Positions 26,001-34,000 of a stretch of 64,000 nucleotides of DNA are shown here, in pieces. Position 1 is the stretch's first letter. Every line of letters begins with the position of its first letter. The stretch lies in NCBI GenBank assembly GCA_035222895.1, contig JAVYIG010001041.1, forward strand, positions 62,001 through 126,000, given 5' to 3'. This DNA comes from Strongylocentrotus droebachiensis. Taxonomy: Eukaryota > Echinodermata > Echinoidea > Camarodonta > Strongylocentrotidae. A program made the position numbers and the translations under genes. The notes under the pieces were generated by a model that worked only from the letters and a program-made list of their open reading frames with translations, was not told where the DNA came from and did not search any database.

Positions 26001-26508
26001 GAACTAGACTAGGTAAGAGTGTGGGTTGCCCCCCAACCTCTCCCATGGAGAGAGCATTTTGTATTTGGATGTTTGTTCTCATGCAATTTGGTCCAAGGAC
26101 TTCATGATTTAAAAAAGTTAGGAATGTTGCTCTCCCAAATATAAGCTGTAGATATTTCTACTCAACAAAATCATGCAACATTGAATTAGTTTGTTTGAAA
26201 AAATAGCTTATTTTGGGGGAAAATGATAATGTTGCAAGAAAAGATTAAAACATAAACCTTCAAATTTTTAACCAAAGATGTGTAAGGTGAAAGCAATTCT
26301 GAATGTCTTTTGAATTTTAAAATTACAAATTTGTTGTAATTTGTAGTAATGAGTCTAAAATGGCCCGGGGATAATGGCTGCCAATCAGTCAGACAGAAAC
26401 AGACTTACAAACAAGTATAACAAAAACAACTGCAAAAAAAAAACAACCGCCAACAGCAATAACAACAACAAACACACAACACAATTGATATTTGTCGATA
26501 CACTTCAT
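10474..26508 (-). CDS. Gene 2: WSC/sushi tyrosine-tail receptor (11 exons)
   Basis: The predicted product is a type I membrane receptor of 877 residues. Exons, 5' to 3': 26508-26409, 25304-24951, 23199-22825, 21883-21770, 20287-19928, 18410-18036, 17066-16953, 15681-15598, 15121-15020, 14452-14356, 11032-10474. Every junction is GT..AG. All ectodomain exons are phase 1-1 and the total divides by three. Domain order is signal peptide, then WSC, two sushi and a Thr-rich linker, this set repeated, then two Thr/Ser stalk exons, one membrane helix and a tail of about 186 residues. WSC and sushi domains bind carbohydrate or protein ligands in known families; the ligand here is unknown. The tail has YMAL, YEPL, YEVP and YEIT motifs and no kinase domain. 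Exon 1 is the least certain part. The repeated domain set could also be two separate transcripts. Confidence 0.8.
11464..12375 (-). pseudogene. Decayed extra copy of the tail exon, split by a MITE
   Basis: On the minus strand, 12375-12274 copies the intron end, acceptor and first codons of the gene 2 tail exon ('RLQHGSS'). After the MITE at 11499-12273 the homology resumes with GIIAFGESHYPKERN, which resembles the gene 3 tail (GIAAFGDSRESHGIKDN). In the copy the expected CAA is TAA, inside the TTAA where the MITE sits. The exon copy is therefore dead. If its acceptor were still used, the receptor would lose its tail after about seven codons. Confidence 0.65.
11499..12273. mobile_element. TTAA-flanked MITE with CCCTAAWAAGGCCGGG ends
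   Basis: The termini ccctaataaggccggg (11499-11514) and cccggcctttttaggg (12258-12273) are inverted copies. TTAA is present on both sides (11495-11498 and 12274-12277), the target duplication of piggyBac or Kolobok elements. G and C runs lie inside each end. No transposase is seen; this is a non-autonomous copy of about 775 bp. Confidence 0.8.
12376..14355. other. Part of gene 2 last intron: no exon seen
   Basis: This is intron sequence between the membrane exon and the tail exon. It holds (GA)n microsatellites at about 13610-13740. No coding exon is recognised; the frames across the GA tract are low complexity. Confidence 0.5.
13608..13743. repeat. (GA)n microsatellite cluster
   Basis: Interrupted runs of GA/GAGAGG occupy the segment, the longest at about 13710-13734. 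Open frames here are Ser/Leu or Glu/Arg repeats without biological support. Confidence 0.9.
14356..14452 (-). CDS. Gene 2 transmembrane exon
   Basis: The 97 bp exon has acceptor CAG at 14453-14455 and donor GTAAAT below 14356. It encodes a hydrophobic helix (VPILNSILASLSVVAIIVV and following IVCLVC) ending in the stop-transfer CRRKR. Phase is 1 in and 2 out, the same phases as the membrane exons of genes 1 and 3, which are 100 bp each. Confidence 0.9.
14786..14896 (+). repeat. (CTT)n microsatellite
   Basis: A run of TTC/TTCTCC triplets lies in a gene 2 intron, followed by (TCTG)n. The poly-Lys or poly-Ser frames here are artefacts. Confidence 0.9.
15020..15121 (-). CDS. Gene 2 stalk exon 2
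   Basis: The exon is 102 bp, phase 1-1, with acceptor TTAACAG and donor GTTTGTG. It encodes a Thr/Ser-rich stalk (SLPGTTGPTSITTSSASSTG) with an N-linked site NVT. Likely O-glycosylated. Confidence 0.75.
15598..15681 (-). CDS. Gene 2 stalk exon 1
   Basis: The exon is 84 bp, phase 1-1, and encodes a Thr-rich stalk (STQGSTTTLATTTTTRVSET). The acceptor is CTCCAG; the donor is GTGCTT, which is weak. Confidence 0.7.
16953..17066 (-). CDS. Gene 2 Thr-rich linker exon, copy B
   Basis: The exon is 114 bp, phase 1-1, and encodes EPTATVTTTTQPTTTPRPT followed by a Thr/Arg stretch ending GGDSG. It is a near copy of the exon at 21770-21883. Confidence 0.8.
18036..18410 (-). CDS. Gene 2 double sushi (CCP) exon, copy B
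   Basis: The 375 bp exon (125 codons, phase 1-1) encodes two sushi-like modules. The first runs from DCFNPGYVLNG to WTNPTPTC. The second runs from VRCTTPTEP through VLTCGYYGDWEPMTECPG. Each shows the sushi signs: four cysteines, a conserved Gly-x-Trp and a C-terminal P-x-C. It is flanked by TTTCAG and GTAATT. Sushi modules commonly bind protein ligands in complement and cell-surface proteins. Confidence 0.9.
19928..20287 (-). CDS. Gene 2 WSC exon, copy B
   Basis: The 360 bp exon (120 codons, phase 1-1) encodes a Cys-rich WSC domain. Key parts are YTYLGCFYD, MTVELCRDIC, GLQAGSQCLCGG, CNSQCTGDSSQMCG and a final SVYLING. An inserted segment (CDRSKLPYQTCQNVCGPTAQ) lies between the first Cys and MTVE, so it is longer than a minimal WSC. 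WSC domains are thought to bind glycans. Confidence 0.9.
21098..21163 (+). repeat. SINE 3' tail fragment
   Basis: 'gtctagagatggatatgttgcg' then ttttataaatattg and (TTA)n match the tail at 9238-9333. It lies in the intron between domain sets A and B of gene 2, followed by a (GTGTG)n-rich patch at about 21215-21265. Confidence 0.55.
21770..21883 (-). CDS. Gene 2 Thr-rich linker exon, copy A
   Basis: The exon is 114 bp, phase 1-1. It encodes EPTATVTTTTQPTTTPQPT and onward with Thr/Pro enrichment. It joins in frame to the WSC exon at 20287, supporting one continuous gene. Confidence 0.75.
22825..23199 (-). CDS. Gene 2 double sushi (CCP) exon, copy A
   Basis: The exon is 375 bp, phase 1-1. It encodes two sushi-like modules nearly identical to copy B; differences include CQPPSFKNGV for CPPPNIKNGA and VLFDCDN for VLFRCDN. 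It is flanked by TTACAG and GTAATT. Confidence 0.9.
23200..24950. other. Gene 2 intron (WSC to sushi, copy A)
   Basis: The intron is collinear with 18411-19927. Neither copy shows an exon. About 23860-24350 carries an insertion-like stretch absent from copy B. Confidence 0.5.
24951..25304 (-). CDS. Gene 2 WSC exon, copy A
   Basis: The exon is 354 bp (118 codons), phase 1-1, with acceptor GATCAG and donor GTGAGT. It encodes a WSC domain with YLGCFYDNNRR, MTVELCRDIC, GSQCLCGGFF and CTGNSSQKCGADF. It is the first ectodomain exon after the proposed signal exon. Confidence 0.88.
25387..25742 (+). mobile_element. tRNA-Ser-derived SINE, near full length
   Basis: A tRNA-like head has an A box (tggtcgagtggttaaggcg, 25393-25411) and a B box (ggttctaatcc, about 25437). 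It lacks the long variable arm of a real tRNA-Ser. The body contains ccacccaggtgttaaatggg and the tail is gagcgctatataaacacgg plus (ATT)n. Related, partial, minus-strand copies lie at 31632-31835 and 54675-54865. Confidence 0.85.
25785..25843 (-). mobile_element. Fragment of a TTAA-type MITE
   Basis: 'tgtagcgccctctgcaac' followed by 'ctcaactatccctttaag' matches the right end of the MITE at 58600-59160. The left end is missing here. Confidence 0.6.
25871..25930. repeat. Hairpin: GC-rich inverted repeat
   Basis: gtgacacggcgcgat/cccgagaacc (25871-25894) pairs with ggttctcgg/atcgcgccgtcac (about 25908-25930), leaving a short loop. A further gatcgcgccatcac follows at about 25936. It is probably part of a foldback repeat. 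Confidence 0.75.
26409..26508 (-). CDS. Gene 2 candidate first exon (signal peptide)
   Basis: ATG at 26508-26506 opens MKCIDKYQLCCVFVVVIAVG and a further hydrophobic run. The exon ends in phase 1 at a strong donor (T/GTAAGT). It splices in frame to the WSC exon at 25304, and the whole gene then totals a multiple of three. It sits about 130 bases below a TATA-like box. Against it: the DNA is (TTG)n-like simple sequence, and the hydrophobic run is long, so it could be a chance frame. No better first exon was seen. Confidence 0.45.
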
Positions 26509-26519
26509 CAATGTTATAA

Positions 26520-27600
26520 TGAGGGGGAGGGGCAAGGGGTAGTCCCACCCCTTCATGTACGCCAGCATGTGTATTGTGTTACTGGAATATCAAGGAATGC
26601 TGGATTTCTTCGTAAACTTACTCGTTTTGTACTCGTTTATGTATAGCAACTCTGACTTTGAATATGAACGTTGCAATCTAGCGCAAAGAGGAAATTACTG
26701 GCAGAAATTCTAAAGCCTGTGATTCACAATTTCTTTCTTTTTCCGGCAATAATTGGTACTGAATGGTAGTATTCATTAGTGATGTTCGTAAATAGAAACT
26801 ATACAGGATCTCATGAAGAACAAGTCTACCAAATATGTAAAAGCCACGGAGAGGAATGTTTGAAATTTTCTTATAAAATTCATATAATAGTTAATTTGTG
26901 CAATGATAAAGCATTCCAATTCGATTTAAAACTGGAAACATTATTTATGGAGCATTTCTATCTTTTTTGGAGCGAATTATTTTTAGTAAAAAGTAAGAAG
27001 TGGCACCTGTCTGAGGTTTCATGAATGTGTGCATGGTCCAAAGCTTGTGCATAATAGCTCGTGTCATCACTAATTTGGTAACTACGAACCAGTCTTTTTG
27101 AAAGAATTGCATATTTTATTCTCTATTGCCTTCATGCCAATGGGTAAATGATGGGCGGACAACGTGGAAAGGGCTTTTCCGTTACTACTTGTCCCTTTTT
27201 CCGACATCTGACTGTATTAGTTATTATTTATTATTTACCCTTAACCTCCTCCTACTCTTCCATTTGAAGCTTCTGGATCTACCCTACCACTTAAAAATGA
27301 CTCGATACATTTTTATTTTGTCGGTAGACCTGAAACCCAGGTTTGCAGCAACTGAGAGCAAACGATACGTGGGCATGGAGGGAAAACAATAGTATTTGAT
27401 TTGTCATACATGGCTGAGCATGGTGACGCACGAATGTGCACCAAGGGTGAATAAACAGAATCAACTTTTTTCCTGACGACATTGACGATAGACTAGTATG
27501 CTAACATACTTATAAGAAATTGGATTTGTATTATTTCTGTCACTGAACAATGATCATGGGCATTTTCGTGTACATAAATTGTCGAGTAAACAAGTGGGCT
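26520..27600 (-). repeat. Inverted intergenic repeat, left arm
   Basis: The reverse complement of 27290-27590 matches 29320-29640 (for example 'tgttcagtgacagaa', 'gtatgttagcata', 'caatgtcgtcagg', 'ccacgtatcgttt'). The reverse complement of 26520-26735 matches 30075-30265 ('ttcctctttg', 'agagttgctata', 'ataaacgag', 'aaagaaat'). The arms are diverged and interrupted. Confidence 0.75.
26638..26645 (-). promoter_or_regulatory. TATA-like box, gene 2
   Basis: TATACATA in the context agttgctatacataaacgag on the minus strand matches agttgctataaataaacgag at 30144-30163 on the plus strand. The conservation lies in inverted copies upstream of two divergent genes. Confidence 0.45.
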
Positions 27601-29309
27601 GAAAAATAGAAAGAAACCAAATTCGCTGTGTCCCTATTCATTCAGTAGTCTGTATTAACAACACGTTTATATTAAATTAACACAAAACGACGTAAAGCCT
27701 GCGAAACAATGCAGCCGATATATTGAAAAACACAATATAATGTTTTTAACTCTTCTTGATTTGGAGATGTAATACTTGTATATTCGATGTGATAATTTTT
27801 GCAAGTCCCCATAGCAGGTTTTGGTGCATATTATTATGTTGTATTTTTATATTTTTATATTATGTCTTATTATGCAGGACTTCTGATAAAAGAAGGTCTT
27901 CCAGTTTTGGTCTGTTAGCAGAGGTCAGCGTCGGATCCAGGGTGGGGACATGGGAGGCGCGGCCCGACACCCCCCCCCCCACCCCCTGGGGAAAAAAGGG
28001 AGTACAAAATAAAGATGGTAACCACAATTTTACCTTTAAAAACAAGAAAAATGGACGGCCCCCATGCCCCCCCCCCAGATGGTAACCACAATTTTACGTT
28101 TTTGTTTGGTTTTGCTCAAGGGGGGGGGGGGGGGGGTGCTGATTAAAAATAAATAGTGCACAATTCCCCCTCCCCCCCCCCCCCCAGAGGTACACTCTCT
28201 CCTTCTCTTCATTTCCAAAGTTTGATTCGTATCCCATAGGCTTTTGCGGGACGCCTTTAGACTGAACAGAAAACACAAGTACAGGCTTTTTCTTTTATTA
28301 CTACTAGGGTGGATTCACAATTAACATTGCCCCCACCGGAAAGCCACCATAGGCCAATTATTCAGCTCGCGCCAAAGATTCTGATTAAAGCCCCTTCCAC
28401 ATGTAGTCCAGAATCTGGAGTCTCCACCACACCAACGCTACCTCCCCCTACTTACTTGCTAACAGCCGATAATGGCGTGATCATTAAATTAGGAAATAAT
28501 TATGGGTTTGTTGATAACGCCATCTTCGACGGCATGAATCAAGTATGTATGCCTGTAGGGTATAAAAAGGCCCCACTGAGGTCAGTGAAAGGACCGGGCA
28601 GCTTCTGGACTACTTCCACAGCTGGTATTTTTGTCGAACTTCAACAATCCTGTATCACGTGAAATCGACTAAAGACTGGCGTCGCTAGATGGCGCTGTGG
28701 ATTGTAATGCTTCTGTATTCATGGCATTTTGCTGATTGCATCCTTGCCCAAATTAGATTATGCTACTATTTATAGCATAATTTTATAAAAATATCATGTA
28801 AATACCACATTATGGCTCTATAACTGCCTTGGTAAGTAATGTTGGATAGGTCTGAATTGGAAAGATCTTGGTTTCGTGGCTAGGATAGGGAAAGCTCTAC
28901 ATGTATCTGAATGCTAATTGGTAATGTCTAATGTCTAATACTTGAAACACAAAATACAGGAAATTTCTTTTAGTTTTAAACTAAAATTATAAACTTCGCA
29001 ACCGCGTCCGATTGTAATTAATTTTATGTATTTCGAGTTTATATGGTATACATTTGATGTTAAACATATTTCAACCTGTAAACACGGAAAGAATAGGAAA
29101 CATATACAACTCTAATACTACCGTAACACGATTGATGAGACTCATTAGCATTCAGGTAAAGTGAACTTTTTATACCATGATATACTAGTTTTGTTGGGAT
29201 TATGGAATGTGTCGCTGTAATGTAAAGCATCATTCAGTAAGTGATGGAGAACGCAATCGAAGTTTTTTCAGGTTGATTTTTCGAAAGTATCTGAAATCGT
29301 GTCCAGTTT
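27601..29309. other. Centre of divergent intergenic region
   Basis: It holds G and C runs and a direct repeat 'agatggtaaccacaattttac' (28012-28032 and 28077-28097) inside a repeat relic (27920-28280). The remainder shows no exon. Confidence 0.5.
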
Positions 29310-30265
29310 AATAATCTAGAGATTGTAAACGAAAATCACTATGATCACTAAGATCACTGTTCAGTGACAGAACCAATATAACTCAAATTGTTTGTATGTT
29401 AGCATAATAGTCTTTTGTCAATGTCGTCAGGCGCAGTATTTGTTCTGTTTGTTTAGGCTTGGTGCCCATTTATACTCTATTCATATCGTTACACCATGCT
29501 CAGACATGTATGAAAAACCAAATAATAATGCTTATCCAACATGACCACGTATCGTTTACTCTCAATTGCTACAAACTCAGCATTCAAATCTGCAGACCAA
29601 TATTTATTTTGTCGAGTCTACTCATAAATAAAGTGGTGCTATAGATCCAGTAGTTTCAAATAAGGGGGGGGGGGGGGTAAGGAGATCATAAGTGCAATAT
29701 AGTGGTCCGCTAGACAATTTAATACGGATTTCTGTCAAACGGACTCGTTTGAAGGTAGCCAATGACACCAAATATGCAAAGGCCATAGGCCATGTACAAA
29801 CTTCTGAAACATGGAGAGGTGACACTGCGAACATTTTACCCGAAGCAAATCACCCCCAAATTGATGGAGATGCTTCATAATTGACCCTTTTTTACCCGTT
29901 GCAATTCCACCTTTGTATTCTGGAATACACTGTACTTAAATGCCTGCTTTCTAATTTTAAAGCAAATATCATGCAGTATTCATTTTCGTGAGATTAACAT
30001 TTCTTTTGTAGAAATGACCTTTATACCGTCATGTGCAAATACGGGTATACGGGTTTTTGTAATACTCGCCAATCACAGGCCATCGATTTTATACCAGTGA
30101 GTTCCTCTTTGTGCTTGTTTACCAAGTTTATATTCAATGGCAGAGTTGCTATAAATAAACGAGGAAGTGTACAAAGAAATGCAGCGTTCCGTCATGCCCC
30201 AGTCACACAAACCATACACTTGTGCATACAAAGGGGAAGGGGCAGGCCCCCCCCCCAGCAGATTT
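29310..30265 (+). repeat. Inverted intergenic repeat, right arm
   Basis: This is the partner of 26520-27600. It lies upstream of gene 1 in the same relative order as the left arm lies upstream of gene 2, so it looks like the duplicated 5' flank of an ancestral gene. A G run at 29664-29677 is a later insertion. Confidence 0.75.
30150..30157 (+). promoter_or_regulatory. TATA-like box, upstream of gene 1
   Basis: TATAAATA lies in the inverted-arm segment and is conserved with the gene 2 side. The gene 1 ATG is about 800 bases downstream, so a 5' UTR intron or another start site would be needed. Confidence 0.4.
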
Positions 30266-30530
30266 TTTTTTTTTAAACACCTTTTCGAGAAAAACGTATA
30301 GGGAAAGACAAATATGATGCTTTAGAAGAGTATTGTAAATGTCCACTGTATTGTTGGTAATGTAGTTATTTTGTGGACAGTTATGGTCGTTGATGGAGCA
30401 AAACTCATCCCTTTTCTAAATCATGAAGACCTTCCCAAATCTATAAAACATACCACAAAAAATACAAAGAATTGCATGATTAGAACAGGGAGATCTCCCT
30501 GTACTGACATCTCCCTGATTAGAATTCACC

Positions 30531-30532
<2 letters not shown>

Positions 30533-30573
<41 letters not shown>
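30533..30573. repeat. (GA)n microsatellite
   Basis: About 20 GA units run without interruption, upstream of gene 1 exon 1. Confidence 0.95.
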
Positions 30574-30576
<3 letters not shown>

Positions 30577-30950
30577 ATCCGCTCGGTCGCTCACACCCCC
30601 TCCCCTGACGCCAAATCCCAGATACGCCATTGAAACCATACCGAGAATGGTCCCAAACATTACGTTACACCGAATGCGAAAATGTCGGACAGGTCGGTTT
30701 GGAGTCGGGATGGCAGTGTGACCCGGGTATGACTACGTACAAACAAGCTCAATGGACCGAATTAAGTGCCACCTTTTAGAAAGCTGAACATCATATGCAG
30801 TATGATAGCGTTGATTACTGATGTATCATTCAAACCACTGCCTGTTGTGGTAAATAGGAGATCACGTATTAATATGGTCTACAGTGTATTCTACAAACTT
30901 CTTGCTGTCTTACTAAATTCACATGCTAAAGTGATAATACAACAGTAAAA

Positions 30951-31017
30951 ATGGATAAATGTTTTGTGCTTTTCGTTCTCCTGCTGGTACCTTATAGCAC
31001 AATGTCTCAAGATTACG
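30951..31017 (+). CDS. Gene 1 exon 1: signal peptide
   Basis: ATG opens MDKCFVLFVLLLVPYSTMSQ, a typical signal peptide with cleavage likely after the Ser/Thr-rich stretch. It ends in phase 1 at donor G/GTAAGTA. Length 67 bp, the same as gene 3 exon 1. Confidence 0.85.
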
Positions 31018-34000
31018 GTAAGTAAAGGGTCGCTTTTCTTCTGTTTTATTTAGTCTTATTGTTGCGTTTATGTTTTTGTTTCAAACATTTTCAATTTCTA
31101 TTAGGGACTAGCATATATATTAGATCCATTATGATATTCTGGTGCTATTTTATTTTGTAGTAATCTGTCTAACTGCATACCTGATATGTTCAATCCTTTC
31201 GAAGAATTTCCTTCCTATCAGGTAACTTTATACTGCATCTGACGTAGTATCTGTTCATAAAATATCTTTGTCTAACTCAGCATAAATGCCCCAGGAAAGG
31301 AATTGAACCTAATGCCAAGTGAAAGAACCATCATGCTTCTGTACTCCTAAGAAAAAGTTATATATATATATTTTAAATAACAAATACACGGATAACTCTC
31401 TTTCGTTGTCAATATTCATACTCACAATTTGAATATTTGACCCTACAATGCGTGTTTAACTCAAGCGAATTATCACGGGAATGTCCAAGTTATATCATGC
31501 CATACCCGCCACAGGCCTTATCTAAAATTGTATTTAATTATTGTATTAAGTATATAACCCTACTAGAGTTTCTATCAAGTCAAATATAAAGTGAAAATAC
31601 ACATCTCATGTAAGTTTATGATCACAATTCTATAATAATAATAATAATATTGGATTCTTATATAGCGCACGTATCGACCTTGCAAGGTCCTCAAGGCGCT
31701 CCAACATTACCCGGCCATGCTAGGCTGCCGATTTCGACGCTCACAGCATTTTAAGGAATTCCTTCCTCCCGGTACCCATTTAACACCTGGGTGGAGAGTG
31801 GCAAATGTAGATCAATGTCTTGCCAAACTTGTTTGCCAAATACATTGGACTTGCCCTCATATCCACTCCGAAACTATGCTAATATGCTTTTGTATAGCAT
31901 TCTATGTTAGTATAATTATCGGCGCATTTGATCAAAACGTTGGGAGCCGAAGACAGGCCACTGACTATGACAATAATGCATTTATGTCCAACACAATTGT
32001 ATGACAAGCTTTTCTGCCTCACGATATCAACAAGATAAGAATTCTGTGAAGGCTAGAGATGCATATAAAATGATATACTAGTGTTGGCCCTGTTAAATAA
32101 TAGTTGTCATGATGTTCATGTAGGAAGTTACATCAGAGCATGCACCTGGACGAAACAGAACCAAACTGATGTAGTGTAGGGGAATATTACCAAGGTGCTC
32201 ACGGAAAAGATATTGCTCTGATTCCCGGGATAATGGTATGCTCTTGATTCCAAAAATTCTTTTTGTTTTTCTTCAAAGTTTGTTATTCTGAGGATTCAAT
32301 TTTTCGAATAGTCAAGTAAGAATATCTGTATCCGTGGGTTTATCAACCCAAAATGAAATTAAAATCGAATCTTTCATAGTCGGAAAGACAAAGTTCCATT
32401 TCAAAATTACGAAAATTAATTCCTTCAAGGTATTGTGAATCTTCGGTGGTGTAAAAAATCTTCGAATCAACGTCCCATTGAAACAATGACCATTTGGAAC
32501 AATGAACCCTCGAGCAGTGGCGGATCTAGGGGGAGGCCGGGCACCTTCCCCTGGGGAAAAAACGTGTAAAAACACGTTAATTTTACCCTTTTTTTTTTTA
32601 GATGGGCCCCTCCCCTGGCACTCATTGGGAGAGGGGGGGGGGGGGGGGTACGATTTTTCAAATTTTCGAGGGCCAAAAAAAAATTAGTGCTCACTACCAC
32701 TACTTTTAGCTAATATGGGATTCTAGCTGCTACTATTGATGTTTGAGGCATGTTTTTTATTTATGTAAGACAAGAGATTTATAGTTCACACAATGGTCAT
32801 ATTAATTGTGTCTTTTGTCGTAATTTCGAAAAAGGGAAATTATGGTAATTTCTAAAAATGTTTTATTCCTCACATTCGCTCATTCTCATACTAATTGTGT
32901 CTGAAATAGGAAACAGATTATTTCAACTTTCCAAAATAATGATAATAGGATTAAATTCGTATAATGAAAATGGTTAATACGTAATAGTAATTGACTACCT
33001 AGTTGCATTTTATTGTTCTTAATTCAACGGTCATCTATTTGACAAGTGAGGAAAACATTGGCAGTTGATAGCGCCTGCAGGCTAAGGGTCATGGTCCAGT
33101 TCACTGATATCGACCTGTAGACTGGAGTAATCTGTTCCTGGACAAGTTTCCCTTAAGTCTACTTACATTTAGGATACTTTCACACAGACAACCACTCTGG
33201 AAGCTATCTCAGACAACTACCTCCTAAGACAACCCCTCAACTCGGACATCTACACCATATAAACTTCCCAAATATCTAATCGGAAGTAATAGGTCTTTTT
33301 GGGCTGTGTTTACAAGTACAATTTAGAGGAAGAAGAAAATAAAAGATTTAACGAAACCTATAGATCGTGGAAATTGCGATCAGTCTAGGACTTGCCTGTG
33401 TGATCGAAAGTGCCCTGAAAACATTTCCAAACCGCAAAATGCAAAGAAAACAAAAACGAGAGGCCTAGTCTACCGATGGGCCTTTGTGACCGTAGCATTA
33501 GACAGATTTTGAATCCTGTTCTTTCTTTTTCACCATACTTTTCTTTTAAATATGCAATCAACATTCAAGAACATAATTTAGATCATTTACCTTTTTTTCC
33601 CATGCCAAGTTAAGACTAGATGCCAATTGATACCGAATTACACGTGAATAACAGTATTTTAGACAGTGTTTCAGTTTTCAGTTTCAATTTTATTTGTAAC
33701 AGAAAACTCAATATAAACAATAATGACAAGAAATCCATCACAGAAATCAAGGTTCAATGATATAAACAAGACAATCTCATTTTATTCAGTAATGCAATTG
33801 AACTTTTATCGGGACCAATATAATTGAGCAACTCAATTCTCGCTCAAGTCGAAACAACTAAGTTCCTTGGAACAAACATTGACAACAAACTAACATGGAA
33901 AACACACATCAATCATATCAGCAAACTTATATCGAGAAATACATGTGTCATCGGCAAACTTCAAATCCCATTTCCTACCCATGGCTTGCGTACTTTGTAC

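Noticed and set aside
27291..27482. Small minus-strand gene in the inverted repeat
   Set aside because: The matching arm at 29430-29640 does not preserve the frame, so it is not under coding constraint.
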